A stretch of 64,000 nt of DNA from Canna indica. Taxonomy: Eukaryota > Streptophyta > Magnoliopsida > Zingiberales > Cannaceae. The position numbers were made by a program, and so were the translations under genes. Shown here one piece after another: positions 36,201 to 49,600 of this stretch. The stretch lies in NCBI GenBank assembly GCA_034359265.1, contig CP136891.1, forward strand, positions 7,516,501 through 7,580,500. The letters run 5' to 3'. Each line of letters opens with the position of its first letter. The first letter of the stretch is position 1. The notes under the pieces are model-generated. The model had not been told where the DNA came from, ran no database searches, and saw only the letters and a program-made list of their open reading frames with translations.

Positions 36201-39200
36201 ACAAGAAAAAGCTGAAGACTATCAATTCAAAACTTCAAGACATTCAACATTCAAACAAAAGTTTGGATTATGAAAATCCTGGTATAAAAAGATTATTGTA
36301 CTTCCATGAGCTAGTTCTTAGATTTACTGTACAAAATTACCTCATTGAAACTTCTGAAAGATTGTCATTTCTCATAGAACTTAAACCACCATGAATTTTG
36401 TAAACAACTTACCAAAGCTACAACATGCATGCCAACAGTCATATCATGTCATATGATTGGTCTTAAATCATGAACAAATGGAAAAAAAGCATAAAAGAAG
36501 ATTTGGATAAAATTACCCTTCTGTAGCGGAGGCTAGCATAATTAATTCAGTCTTCAGTAGGTGCTTTGCATATTGAGCAGCTATCTCTTCACGAGTTTGT
36601 TGATCCGGAAGGGAAAATGAAATCATTGAATCAAATCGGCTGAAAGAAAAGATGGAAAATTTAGGATTGGAACCATCATATTGTTTATGCATATTTGATA
36701 GGAATTTTACAGGAATAATCAGAAAACTTGACATAAAAAACTAAAGAGAAAAATTCTAAACTTTTTTACCTAATAAGAGCAGGATCAAGGTCTTGTTTTC
36801 TATTTGTTGCAGCTATAACAACCACTTTATTTTCCTGCTCAAAACCATCAATCTGCAAAAGGGTACTATATGCCTCAACTGCTTTAATGGCATAAACACT
36901 AAGTTCTAGAGGATCTACTGTCATCACTTTTAGATATGACTGTGAGGTTCACTGCATGAGGCTCTCACCACTACAAGGTTAGGGATGGTCAATATATGTA
37001 AGCAAGGAGGTTATTTCCAACTCATATTATGGTAAAGTAGGTCATGACGAAGTAACCTCACCATTGCACTGAGATCCATGGCTATACCTCTTGGTGTCAT
37101 CAATATGACCAAAAAAAGTTGAAAAACCAAAGTAGTATATATGCAAAAAAACACCTGAACAATGGAAGCTTCTAAAGTGGCCATAATAGAACTTTAACAG
37201 CATTTTCACCAAGATACCAGGTAGTACAAGTTGGTGCAGGTTACACCATCATTATACATTTATATCGACTCAGTAAATTGTCAAAGCAGTATAGGACATA
37301 TAAATACATTTCAAATGTTATTTATTCATGATGATCAATGACATACTGATAGTTTAATCAAGGATCAAAATAATTTTAACTTCTCCAACACAAGTTTCCA
37401 TAGCTGATATAAGTATTGTGATCAATGAGAAATTACAAAGATCAAAGTCACATGATTCTTAGCATCATGAAATTTATGATTCTTCTTGCCACTACTATAA
37501 TTAATCAAGGTTGATAGCAGCAAGCGATCAATGGCAAAACATTGGTAAAGCAAAAAATAAGAACTAACCTGACGCAATATCACTGACAAAATTCTACGGG
37601 TAGCTTCATGGATTTCACTGTCTCGGGAAGTAGCAAAAGAATCAACCTATGTGAACATAAGTAGGTTGTTTAACTTATTAAATTCCATAAAGAGAAAAAA
37701 TATGGCTATATGCTATGTTGTTAATTCACTTCTCACTGGTGCTCATATTTTTGAATTATGTATATCAATATTCAATTCCTAATTTTGACTCTTCTGACAA
37801 CACCAACCCTTTCTCCACATGCATGAATGCCAAGTATTGCAAAGCATGTCGATTTCTACTAATGTAGACATTATAGTGTTTAAGTGTAGCCACTTATAGA
37901 TATACAGCCATAAGAAAGATTGACTAACAGAAACATTCTCTTGCAAATACTTGATTTAGTGTTTTGTGTGTCCCTTAAACCAAATTTTGATTGCACTTCT
38001 CAAGGTGAACCAGAAAATAACACTTCTACTAGCAACTGCTAAATTGTGGCCTTATTTTGCAAGTGACATATGTAGGTCAAGACAATATATTAAAAGAATT
38101 ATTTTCTGTTTCTGAAGTGTATAGAATATCATAGAGTAATTTCCACTACAAATAAAAGCACGTGTCAGTTTATGATGTGAATAAATTGAAGCTAAGTACC
38201 TCATCAAGAAATATTATTGCTCCAGTTGGAAGCTCATTAGCGAGAGAAAATACATTCCCTAGCAAACGCTCGCTTTCACCATAATATTTTGACATTATAA
38301 CTTCTAGAGGCACATAAAGCAAGGGAACACCCTGTAAGATAAACAGAATACCAAAGTAGTTTAAAGCATATGCAAAGGATATTCAGAAATCAGAGTGTGC
38401 GAATCACAAAATTAGACCTAATACTGTCTGTCTGTTGGAGAGTTTAGACCATATAATACAAGTAGAAGAATGATAATGATGACAATCTAAAGCTCTCCTG
38501 TGTAAACTGAAACTTTTTTTTTCTCTTAGAGATCTATTTATCTAAGAGATATTCTAAAGAAGATCAATCCTTATGATTCATTTTCTATGTGGATATAGAA
38601 TCCTATGGAAGTTATTCCTGGAAATAACAATACTAAATGATATTTGCATGAAAAGTTGTTTTCTGAGTTTATGAATGATGTTTGAAATGGTAATAACTGA
38701 TAGGAAAGTGTTTGAAAGATTTATTCTTGTTTGACTAGTACTGGGTCTCTTCAGCATTGACACACTACATCAAAATACGATTAGCACAAACCAGGTAAGT
38801 AGTTTTGCGACTCATTATAAAGATCACCAAAAATATCAACGAAACCAAAAGTCATTAGATCATTGATGTTATTGATAACAGATTCAGGTATGATGAAAAT
38901 AGGAAGAATCAATCTGGCCAGATTGGTGGTACTGACAGGCTAAGAAAATAATTCAAAATGATATACATGAAAAGGAATAGCAAATGAAGAATTGAAGACC
39001 ATAATTATTCTCTTGCAAGGGATATATTTACTTCCTTATTAGGAAAGTGACAGACTTTAAATATTATACCAATGCTGGCAGATGTAAAATAGCAAAGTAT
39101 TACTATTATGGTGAATAATAAACCAATGTCTCTGCTGTCATTAGCCCTCTGCTATCATAAGCCTTTTAAGACCTTGCTCACTACCATCCTTCTGCTCTTC

Positions 39201-40605
39201 TCTGCTTCTAATTCCTTTTTTCCTGAAGCTATCCTATTATCTAAAAAACTGGACAATCAGCCCACAAGACAAAGCTTAACTGATTCCATACAGTTTAGAC
39301 CAATTTCTGACTAAAAAAGAAACCAGACAAAATTGGATTGGTCAAACAATCCTAGAGAAAGATGAAAAAAGGAAAAAACAAATTAATTAAACCATATGAA
39401 TATATGACAAAAGCCTAGACATAATGTTGAACTCAACCTAATTTGAATCCAGCAAAACTGAAACCCAAATATGTTGTTACATCTAACTACTTGAGAATAA
39501 AAACTATTGTTCTAATTTTACAGTCTTGTTAAATGTGTTAAAGCTGTTATCATTAAATTGTTCAAAATATTCACTCAATATAATCCAAAGCTTCAAGCCA
39601 GCAGAACTCACCTAATGCTCATATTTAGGGTTATACCGTTATAGTTGGACCAATAGCCACTTATATAAATTAAATGATAACGAAGAATTTAGCAGTTTCA
39701 TAGTCAGATGCAATTTTATATTTAGTGAAACCTTATTCCTTTTATTTGACATTTGTTTGGTTGCAGTTCCTTGGAGAATCTCCAGGCATTGAAGTTTTAT
39801 CGCTCTGATAAATCCTTCATGAAGACCAATATGACATGGACACCATGACGGCTAATAAATTATAAGTCTTTTGTTAAAGGTACATATTTTCCTCCATAAG
39901 CAACTTAAAAGTTGAAACTAGTCAACATAAGTGGTCAAGAAGATATCAAGTATTAAGTATTAGCATATATTTCAAGGAAAGACTCATGCTAGAACTAGCT
40001 TCATAAAAAATTAAATTATCTCACTTATTCAAGTATTAGTTATTAACGTAGGATCTAATAAGTAATAATTTCAAACAAAATAGAGACTATACAGATATAT
40101 CAATACAGAAAACACATGCTTATTTAAGAAAATTCATAAATAAGGAATACTGAATGGGCAATACTATGAACGGAGAATGGTTAAAGCTTATTTCATACTA
40201 AGAACTTAGAAATGAGAGACATACCGCTTGTTTAGCAATAACTCGAGCAGAAGATGTTTTCCCAGTGCCTGATATGCATAACAAAATATTAAGTTAGCAT
40301 GTTTCTACCAAGTGTTAGTAACATGAATTAAAGTATCTTATGTGTGCGTGCATGAATATATTCATGATAGTTTTAATCATTTTCTGTATTACAAAATGTT
40401 GCAAACATTAAACTGCCCTTGAAGAACACAGGAACTACATACTAAAATCCCTTATCCATGAATAAGAAAAATTCCAATTCAAACATATATACACATTTCA
40501 TCAAGCCCTCAAATGGAGTTCTCTCTTATAATGAATAATGTGAATTCATGCCCTTTTCATTGCAGATTTATACCAATTACAATCATCTTAAAAGTGGGAA
40601 AAAAA

Positions 40606-40653
<48 letters not shown>

Positions 40654-43600
40654 CAGCACATGAAAAAACATAATATGAAACCACATTGATCTCACATAGC
40701 TAAACAAAAATTGATTGGAGTCCTTAAACACATTTCTGTTAACTGCTATCTAGTGTATGCACCCAAATGTACACAAAACATGCATGGTATTAGTGCATGC
40801 CAATACACACACTCATATGCACAAGCATGGACACACCTCATCAAAGAAAAAGCACAAGTGCACACCCCCCCCCAGATGTCCACATGCACAAAAGCATATG
40901 CATGCATTCCAAATAAAAAAAGGATCAATGCAAACATGAAATAAAAGATTGATGTAAATAAAGATGGCCAACAACTTTTAAAATGATAACACCAAAAGCC
41001 ATTCATATAGAAATTTTCTGATCAAAGCAATATTGAGGATAACAACCAATAAAATGCAGAAACAAAATAATACATCATTAACTGTAAAAAATATAATGTA
41101 AAGATCAAATCATGACCATAATCAAATATTGTGTACTGAAATACACCAGTTAATTTCATGCTTCCACATTCCCAGTGCAACTTTATTTCTGGCTTGATTC
41201 TAAGGTTCGAAAGGTTCCAAAGAATTTTTCTAACTTTTGATCATTGATCATTTAGATTTTGTTGATCTCACTTCATTGTGCAGTGATTCAGTATAAATGG
41301 TCTACTAACTCAAATCTATGTCCGGAATGGGCAGGAGTGCAGGTACAAAAGTAATAGGAAAGGAAGTTAACAAAATTGGTATATAAAGATAAAGCTGCAA
41401 ATGGGTGGTACTGATTCATATATGTGATGATCATAAATACTCCAATGTTCTCTGGTATAACAATGTTCTTAGATATCTAGGCTTGCTCAAATTCCACATG
41501 GACATTAAAACTCAATGCTTACATGAGTAGACCGTACACAGTAATTTTACCAAATCAATTTTTTAAATAATTTTCATGACAACCAGTTCATAAGAGTTCA
41601 AGATTTTGAGATGGAAAAAGCGATAATTGGACAAAATGTGCATATAGATGTCTATCTCTAATTATACTTCCATGTATTCCTAGATATTAACCAAGTGACT
41701 AAGAAAGTTAATTAGAACAGAACTGCACAAGTCAACATCAACATACTAGATTTAGTTGAAAATAATATATAAGAATCAAGACAAGCAAGTTAGCAATTGA
41801 CCTGGTGGGCCTTCAAAAAGCACAGCTCGAGGACGATTACTTTCAAATTTACAACGGGTTCCACGAGCAATATCATCATATACTTCAGGGCTTTGAAGTG
41901 CTAACAGTATAGTATCCTCGATTTCACTGCAAAATCCACTCACAATCATGTCAACATATACATCACAAATATGCTGAGAATGTATTTTTTAAAAAAAACA
42001 TAATTTAAGAATTACACCTTTGTCCAACTAAAGATTAGTTATGTCTCTAAGTGCCCATAGCACCAGACTGCTCTAACCATGGTTTAAAATCTCACACCTA
42101 TACGATTTTGATAACTAGCCAATACCGATACGTACAGTACAATATAATACCGTCGTGACACAGGGTACTACTCTGATACACATTTTTTTTCAACTTTTAA
42201 TTCATAGCTTAAATGATTAAATGATTAAATTGAGTAAAAAAACATCCATAATATACTAATAAAGCATAGAAACATCACATTTTAGTATCCAAATTTATAG
42301 TTTAAAATGATTACCAATGAAGTTACTTGAAGTTTGAATGACAAAATACAAATTTCCTAGAAGGCTAAAGAATGGAGTCCAAAGAGCTAATTCAAGATGA
42401 ATATTCTCACATCTTTTGGACTCCATGTGCAGTGCATTGTTTGGACTTGATGATGAAGGATACCAGTGATGTGCCAATAGTGAAGTCCATGATCAAAAAA
42501 GATAAGAGATCACCTAATTCATCTATAATCACACATGGATCCATGCTCCCATGAAGAAGTTTACTGATGGTAAGATTTAACCTTTTTTACATTTTAATGA
42601 AAATAAAAGAAAAACATTCAATTAATTATAGTTGATGATTAGTATAATTTGTATCCATGTGAGATTCTTCAACTAGGAGCGACTAGATTTGCAATGAACT
42701 TCATTGCATTAAAATCGCTCCAACAAAAAAATATTGGCCCAGAATAGTCTTCGTCGAGATATGCAACAAGATCCAATGGGAAAGAGACCAAAAAGCATGT
42801 GCTCAACTAGTGACTCTAGGATTGCGTCTGGAATTATTGTCATTTGTATGTGATTCTACAAATGGTAGAGATAGAAAAGAAGTCACAAATGGATTTTGTC
42901 TACCACTAAATTCATCAGGCAAAGGAAGAAATCAATAAAATCTTAAATGTGCAAAACAGATATACGTCCTTCATTGATATCATCACAAAGAGATGAGATA
43001 CTCAAATGGGCAAGGACATACACCGTATTGGTAATAATTTATTATTTTATTTACTTATTTCATTTATTTTTAGATTATTTAATTGTTATCTTAAAGTTAT
43101 TTATTTTCTTCTAGGTTATTGTCTAAAATCTAAATCTCGAATACTACTATTGATGTGCAATTAGTATCACGAACGAGACACTTTTGTATGCTCTTAGTAA
43201 GGTTATTGTGCGTACGTCAGCGACAAAGGCAGAAGCTTCCGAAGCCATTTTGAAAATAAGAAATTTCATAGATGCATTTGGAAGGTTCAACGATTTGTTC
43301 GCAATTGACTGTCAGTACACCATGGATTCACGTATACAAATTTTATTATTATTTCTTTATAAAGTTATGTAGTAGTTCAAAATCTTGTTTAATTTTTAAA
43401 TATGCAGTTCGATGACGGTAGCAATTTGACTACGACGCTCCAAAATTGTCGTACGAATCCTCTCCCAAATAACCAGAGGGATTGGTCCACCTTCTCGCTC
43501 ATACATACGCCCGCTTGGAGAAATTGGTGTATGTCCACTACAATTTACAACATCGAGCACACGCATTTCAAACCAAAGGCAAAGTAGAAAATTTTGAGAT

Positions 43601-46600
43601 AATTCTTTTGATGTCGATTTACACCAACACCTTCAAATATTTGGACGAATAAGCTATACTTCGACCATTGCATGCAAGATGAGGACCACGGCGTCCTCAC
43701 GGTGAATGGAGGAGAGGAACGACTAAAGTGTATGAAAAGATGGTGAAAGATTAGAATAAATTAGGAGCACCGACGGCATTGCAGGATTATCATAACATAA
43801 TACGTAGCTTGCAAGTAGTTGAGTGATTGAGTCTAATATTTACACTAATGCCACTTCCTACTCTCAAGACTACTAATTCAACGACTGGTGCTTGGGCTGT
43901 TACGGAATAAAGTCTGATGATGTCAATGTGGTATTGTGAATACCAAAACATCATAACTTAGGATAGTTTTCGAATGTGAACTGTGCAATCTTACATAATC
44001 GACCTTAGTCATGTTGGACCTGTCGAGATGCCTACTTTCTTTGACGAACACCACTCTTATGCGTTTAGATACAAATCTCTATTTTTTTAATTGAAACTTA
44101 TTAAAATCATCTTTTTAGTGTATTGGATCATAGTTGGGAAGTTTTGTGTATGTTTTTTCATCATATATTAATGGGTGTGTTTAGAGCTTAAAATTATGTT
44201 TTCGAGTTTACATTTAGAAAAAAAATCAAAAAATTCCAAGACATGCAATTATGGGCCTGTTTGTACCGGCCCGTACAGTTTGTCGGTACGGTGCAGCACC
44301 ACTACATATTAGTACCAATCATTCACTGAGATTGGTACCGCTATGAGATTCTAAACCATGTCGCCCAGCATGGTATGGTTTTTTAAACAATAGCTCCAAC
44401 AATATACTTCAAAATAATTGCAACAAATTGCTCCAACAATACACTACACAAGGATGAATATCCATTTATTGCTCCCAACTTACTCCTATATACAACTAGT
44501 TGATATTGGCAAGATAACTTTACCTATACACTTAAAGTGAGTTTGGGTGTCTATAATAAATTTGAAATGAATTAAACATAATCCATCATCATTTGCAATG
44601 AGAATAAATTTCAACCTACTCATAATTAATTATGTATATCCACAACTACAATTAATTACCAAAATAAACAAAGAGAACAAAGTTTTTCAAATTAAACCAA
44701 AATGAAAACCTTCACTGAATGTAATGGGCGCTGGAGACAGCAAGTGAAATATAATAGCAAAAGGATTTCAAATATGTATCAATCTAAACAACTTTGGATG
44801 CTGAAATCTTAGTAAAGATTCAATTGTTAGAATATATAAACTTATACATGTACTTACAGTTTTTGCTCAAGATATCCTGCAATGTTTTCCCATGATATCG
44901 TATCATCCTTGGGAATACCAGAAGTTTCGTCAAATCCATAGACTCGTACACCCATTGCTGATAAAGCAGACAACTTTTCTTTAGAATTCACATACTTGTC
45001 ATGATTATGGTCTCTCTTGAATGCCTTCAGATCCCTTCCAGATGATTTTCTGAAATCTCCTTTCTCACCAGCTAACTTTAGTGCACTAACCACTGCATCA
45101 AGATCTTCGACACTAAATCTACCTTGCTTAATAAACTCAATCTCCTGGTAACATATGATTAAACTGAAACTTTAGAAACAGAATATAAATTAATTAAACT
45201 GCACACAAGAAAAAAATAAACAGAGTTTAAGATCAAAGATCACTGACACACTGCATAGGATCAATTAGAGACTCAAATATCAAGACGCAGAGGTCACCCT
45301 CATCATTTTCTCTTGAAACTTTGTTCTTTCCTGAAGGGTTAAGGGTTATCTGCCACGCAGCTGCACTGTATTATAAATTTATAAGTACAGTAAGTAAACA
45401 ATAGAAAAGGGAGGAAGAATATAAATACAAAAGTTTAATTTTTCATGGTTCTTTCAATGATCAGCTCACTCTTCATATAATATTAATACAACAAAAAACT
45501 AGTACAAGTATGAGCAAAAACAATAATATTGGAACAATTCAGATGAAGAAAATGGTGCAATATATGAGGCAGAAAAATCAAATATAAAAGTAGTAATATT
45601 TTCACCAGATTGTCACCAGATTTTTAGCTTTCTAATTAGAAATGGTTGTGACTGAATTTAACCATTTTAGTCGAATGATTCAATTACGAAGCCAGAAAAG
45701 ATCAAAATAAGAACAAAGGCATAGAAGTGAAACTATGAAGGAATGCACAGTTTGCAAATTTGGCTCATTGGAAACCTGATTAGTTGATCTAAAAAGATCA
45801 GGATATGACCAATTTAGCTAAGAAACTAAATTTCTCAGGTACTGTCCAAAATTAGCAATACTTCCTTCAAAAGTAGTAGTTAAAAATATGGCCAAGGTAG
45901 CCTTTAAATAGTTTGAGCAACCCTCTCCTCAAGAGCTAGCTTTTGGGGTGAGTTAGGCCTACTAATTTCTTAACATGGTATCAGAGCCTATCATGCGATT
46001 GATATTGTGCCACCCGCAAATGTTCAGTCCTGCAAAATTTCACGCTCCAGATGTCCAATCCTGGGCGTGAGAGGGGTGTATTAAAGTCTCACATTAGTTA
46101 AAAATATGGCCAAGGTAGCCTTTAAATAGTTTGAGCAACCCTCTCCTCAAGAGCTAGCTTTTGGGGTGAGTTAGGCCTACTAATTTCTTAACAAATGTGA
46201 TAATTGAACAATAGAAAGAAAGAGAAAAGGAGGAAAGGATGAAGAGACAAGAAAAGGAGGGTGGGATTATGGAAGGAAGGAACGAGGGGGAAGATACTGA
46301 AGGTCAGGGGAGTATTGAGGTAGGATAGAGGAGGAAATTCACTTCATCACCCTTCTGATCATAATCATCATCTTAATGTCGGTTCACCAAAATACTAGAG
46401 GTATATATGGGTCGGGTTGGGTTTTGACCCCAAATCGAAGCTGACCCAAAATTTTCAAATTACATTTTAAAAACATGAGACCAACCCAATATTAAGAAAA
46501 TTGACTCTACTCGGGTTGGGTTGGGTTGGGTTTAAGTCTAGGGAATGGAAAGTGAGAAAAGAGGAAAAAATCAAAGACATGAAAGACTAGGGCAAGGAAA

Positions 46601-49600
46601 AAAAAATGTGCTTGTGATTGGACTTAAATTCATCACCTCTCACAAAGTAGATTATTGCCAGTAGCCAAGCATTTTCATCTGTGATTTTCCCATCACTATT
46701 CGTATTGCTTATGAGTCATGGAAAATGGCAAATGCCAGCAGACCTTTTTCATGTCTAGACTTCTTCTGCTGCTAAATTCAATAGGCTTTAAAAAGTCTTT
46801 TTCTAGCCAAATAAACAAATATCATAACAAACATACAGTCTATATGAGGGGGGGTAACATAAAGAGTTTTGTAGTTTTATTCTAGCACTGTTGTTGTGGC
46901 TGAAAATGCAAATGTGTTTATCAGATGAAGGAACATAACCTAATGTATGTAAAGAATGTAATCCATGCATGTAGAGCATATACCATGAGTAGAAGTATAT
47001 CTATTTAAAATCAATCTGGGAAAAATCAAATGCACTATCAGGATTATCATTCAGCAAACCTGTCCCAAGCACGCACTAACATCTCCGAACCACCACCATG
47101 TTGGTCATCTGTGAAACCAAGGTGCTTAACAATATCCACAATCAGGCATGATCTCTCGCATGAAGGTGGAACTTTGAACTTGACAGTAACCTAGTAAATT
47201 TTGTGCAAACATTAAGTTTCAACTGCAATGTTGAATAGAAGGAAATTTGAAACCATTCGGATGATCATCTTTCCATTGAATCCCAAAAGTTTTCTTATTT
47301 TTACATTTGGTCATTGTTACTTGAAAAATAAGATATGCTTCTTGTATTATGCATCCTATCCTCTCTCCATGTCACATCAAGAACACTATTGATCAAAATC
47401 TATCACATGATCATTATGGACCCATGCTTTCATCTATATTGTTTGATGTGTATATTTTAGTCTCTTGTTTTGTTCCATCCTTTCCATCTCAACAACAATT
47501 GTTTCAATGCCATTATGAATATTGATATCTTTAAAGATTCTCAAAAATTCTATCTATCAATACAATGAAGAGAAGAAAAACATATAAATAACATGTGCAC
47601 TATGGATATTTTAAAGAAAGCTTTTGAATCCTTGCTCTATGCCTAGGAGCTAAGCTCTTGCCTAGTTGAAGCTGCCTTGACTAGTGTATGGAGGTGCTCT
47701 GCTAGTGCCTTTCTTTGCTAGAGCTCTATGACGAGTGTCTCACAACAACATTGATATTTGTAATCAAATTATTTTTTTTACTTGAGAATATTCGATTCTT
47801 AAAAAAAAAGTTCATATATATTTTCTATATTTTTAATAGTTTTCATCATTTTATACTTTTTAATAGATATATAAAATATTAGAGTCTCTTGCGCAACATA
47901 ATACTGGCCCAATACACCCAAGATTTTTTAATTTTTGAAAATAAAAATCCAAAACCTGAACTCAGATCCAAACTTCAATAGAAATGTTGACTGATCAGGC
48001 TCGAGAAGCAATCACTATGTTGCTGTCAAATCAAAGTCAAGTGGATAGTAAAGTCTCTTGCCTTCCAAGCATAAGTTCCTTTTTTATATTTTTTTCACAA
48101 GTTTAAGTTATCTCCTCAATTTGATCAAAGGTGTTTTTTGGTTGACCAAAAGCTCCTTTTACCTACCAAAATCCAGAAAAATAGGAGAAAATTAATTTTC
48201 TAAAGAATGCTTTAGCAAACAAATGGAACCTATGACAAGAAAGAAAAAAAGGACACCACTGTTTGTTCATGCCAACATAGTCATGATTTATGAATTAGTT
48301 ATTCAGACTTCAACAAACTCCCTTGCAAAAATTACTCAACAGAATCACTAATTCTTCAATAAGTCAATTAGATCCCTCTTTTCATTTTCAGTTTTAACTT
48401 TTAACTTAACAAAAATTTGGAAGGAAAAAATCAATATAGTAAATATGTGTGATCAGTTAAGAAGGAAGAGATGAGATTAACACATTGTGGCAGGGGTGAT
48501 TAGGAGGATACTTGGTTGTGAGGGTGCATAGGGATGAGAGACTTAACAAAAGAAAAAGGTCTTCTTTGAATGCAGCTCCAAATGATGAAGATCAAATCTT
48601 ACAAGCTATCGCTTCTAGGATAACATCAACTTCTAGGACACATTAGTATTATGCCAAATCACATCACATGATGCATCTATCCTGTAATACCCTAGTTTAG
48701 TCTCATATTGAGAGTATATTGGATGTGGCCTTGGTTTATAAGGCTTGATGGGTGTGCTACTATCAACTTCAGCTTAAGCATTTTAATTGGGCCAATAGGT
48801 TGGCCTATGAAATTGATGAGTTAGTTATCCTATCAAGCGGGTTGTAACATATCCTCCAAGTTTGCAAAGTACAAATTTTGATTTTTGAAGCTCTCGTATG
48901 CAAGAATTTTGAGTCTAACAATAATTCACATTGCTAGAATTAAGGATACAACCCTTTGTTAATTTTGTGACTATTTACTGACCAAAAAGGTAGAGTGGAT
49001 ATACACTATGAAAATGGAAAATTATTTCTCACTATGATTTTGACTTGTGAGTTGCCTTTTCCCACCTTCCTCCCTCCAATAGATAGGCAAGGCGACCAAA
49101 TGCAATGAGTCCTTGAGATAAAGAATCAAACCCTAAAACCCACATAACTCAAGAATGTTGGACCAAACCAATCCAATGTGAGTTAAATTGGGCAAACTTA
49201 ACCCTATCAAATTGAGTTGATCTGGTGGAAATAAGACCCGCCAGTCTAGATCATGCAAGATAGAAGTCTAGCCTTAAGCAGGTATACCAACCTCAATTTG
49301 GTTAAGATTAACTAAAAGAATTTCAAAACATGTGCTTTTAATGCTGAACTTTGGCTTTTTAGCATGTGTAGAAATTTTAGAAAAGAAGAAAGATGGCTTC
49401 CAATCCTTTTGGTCAGCTATAAAATATGCATAAGCACTAACAGAGAGTATATCTAAAGGCTTCATAGTTCCTTTTGAAAATTACAATTTCAACATCTTGC
49501 TAAGGTGTCATTATTCAGTTTAGCAGGTCCACACGACATAATTGAAATCTGAAAATCATAGCAAGTAAAAAGAGCCAATTAACTCAGAATAGTCAGTTAA

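Noticed and set aside
40750..40940. His/Cys-rich frames on both strands
   Set aside because: Generated by CA/TG-rich low-complexity sequence in an intron.
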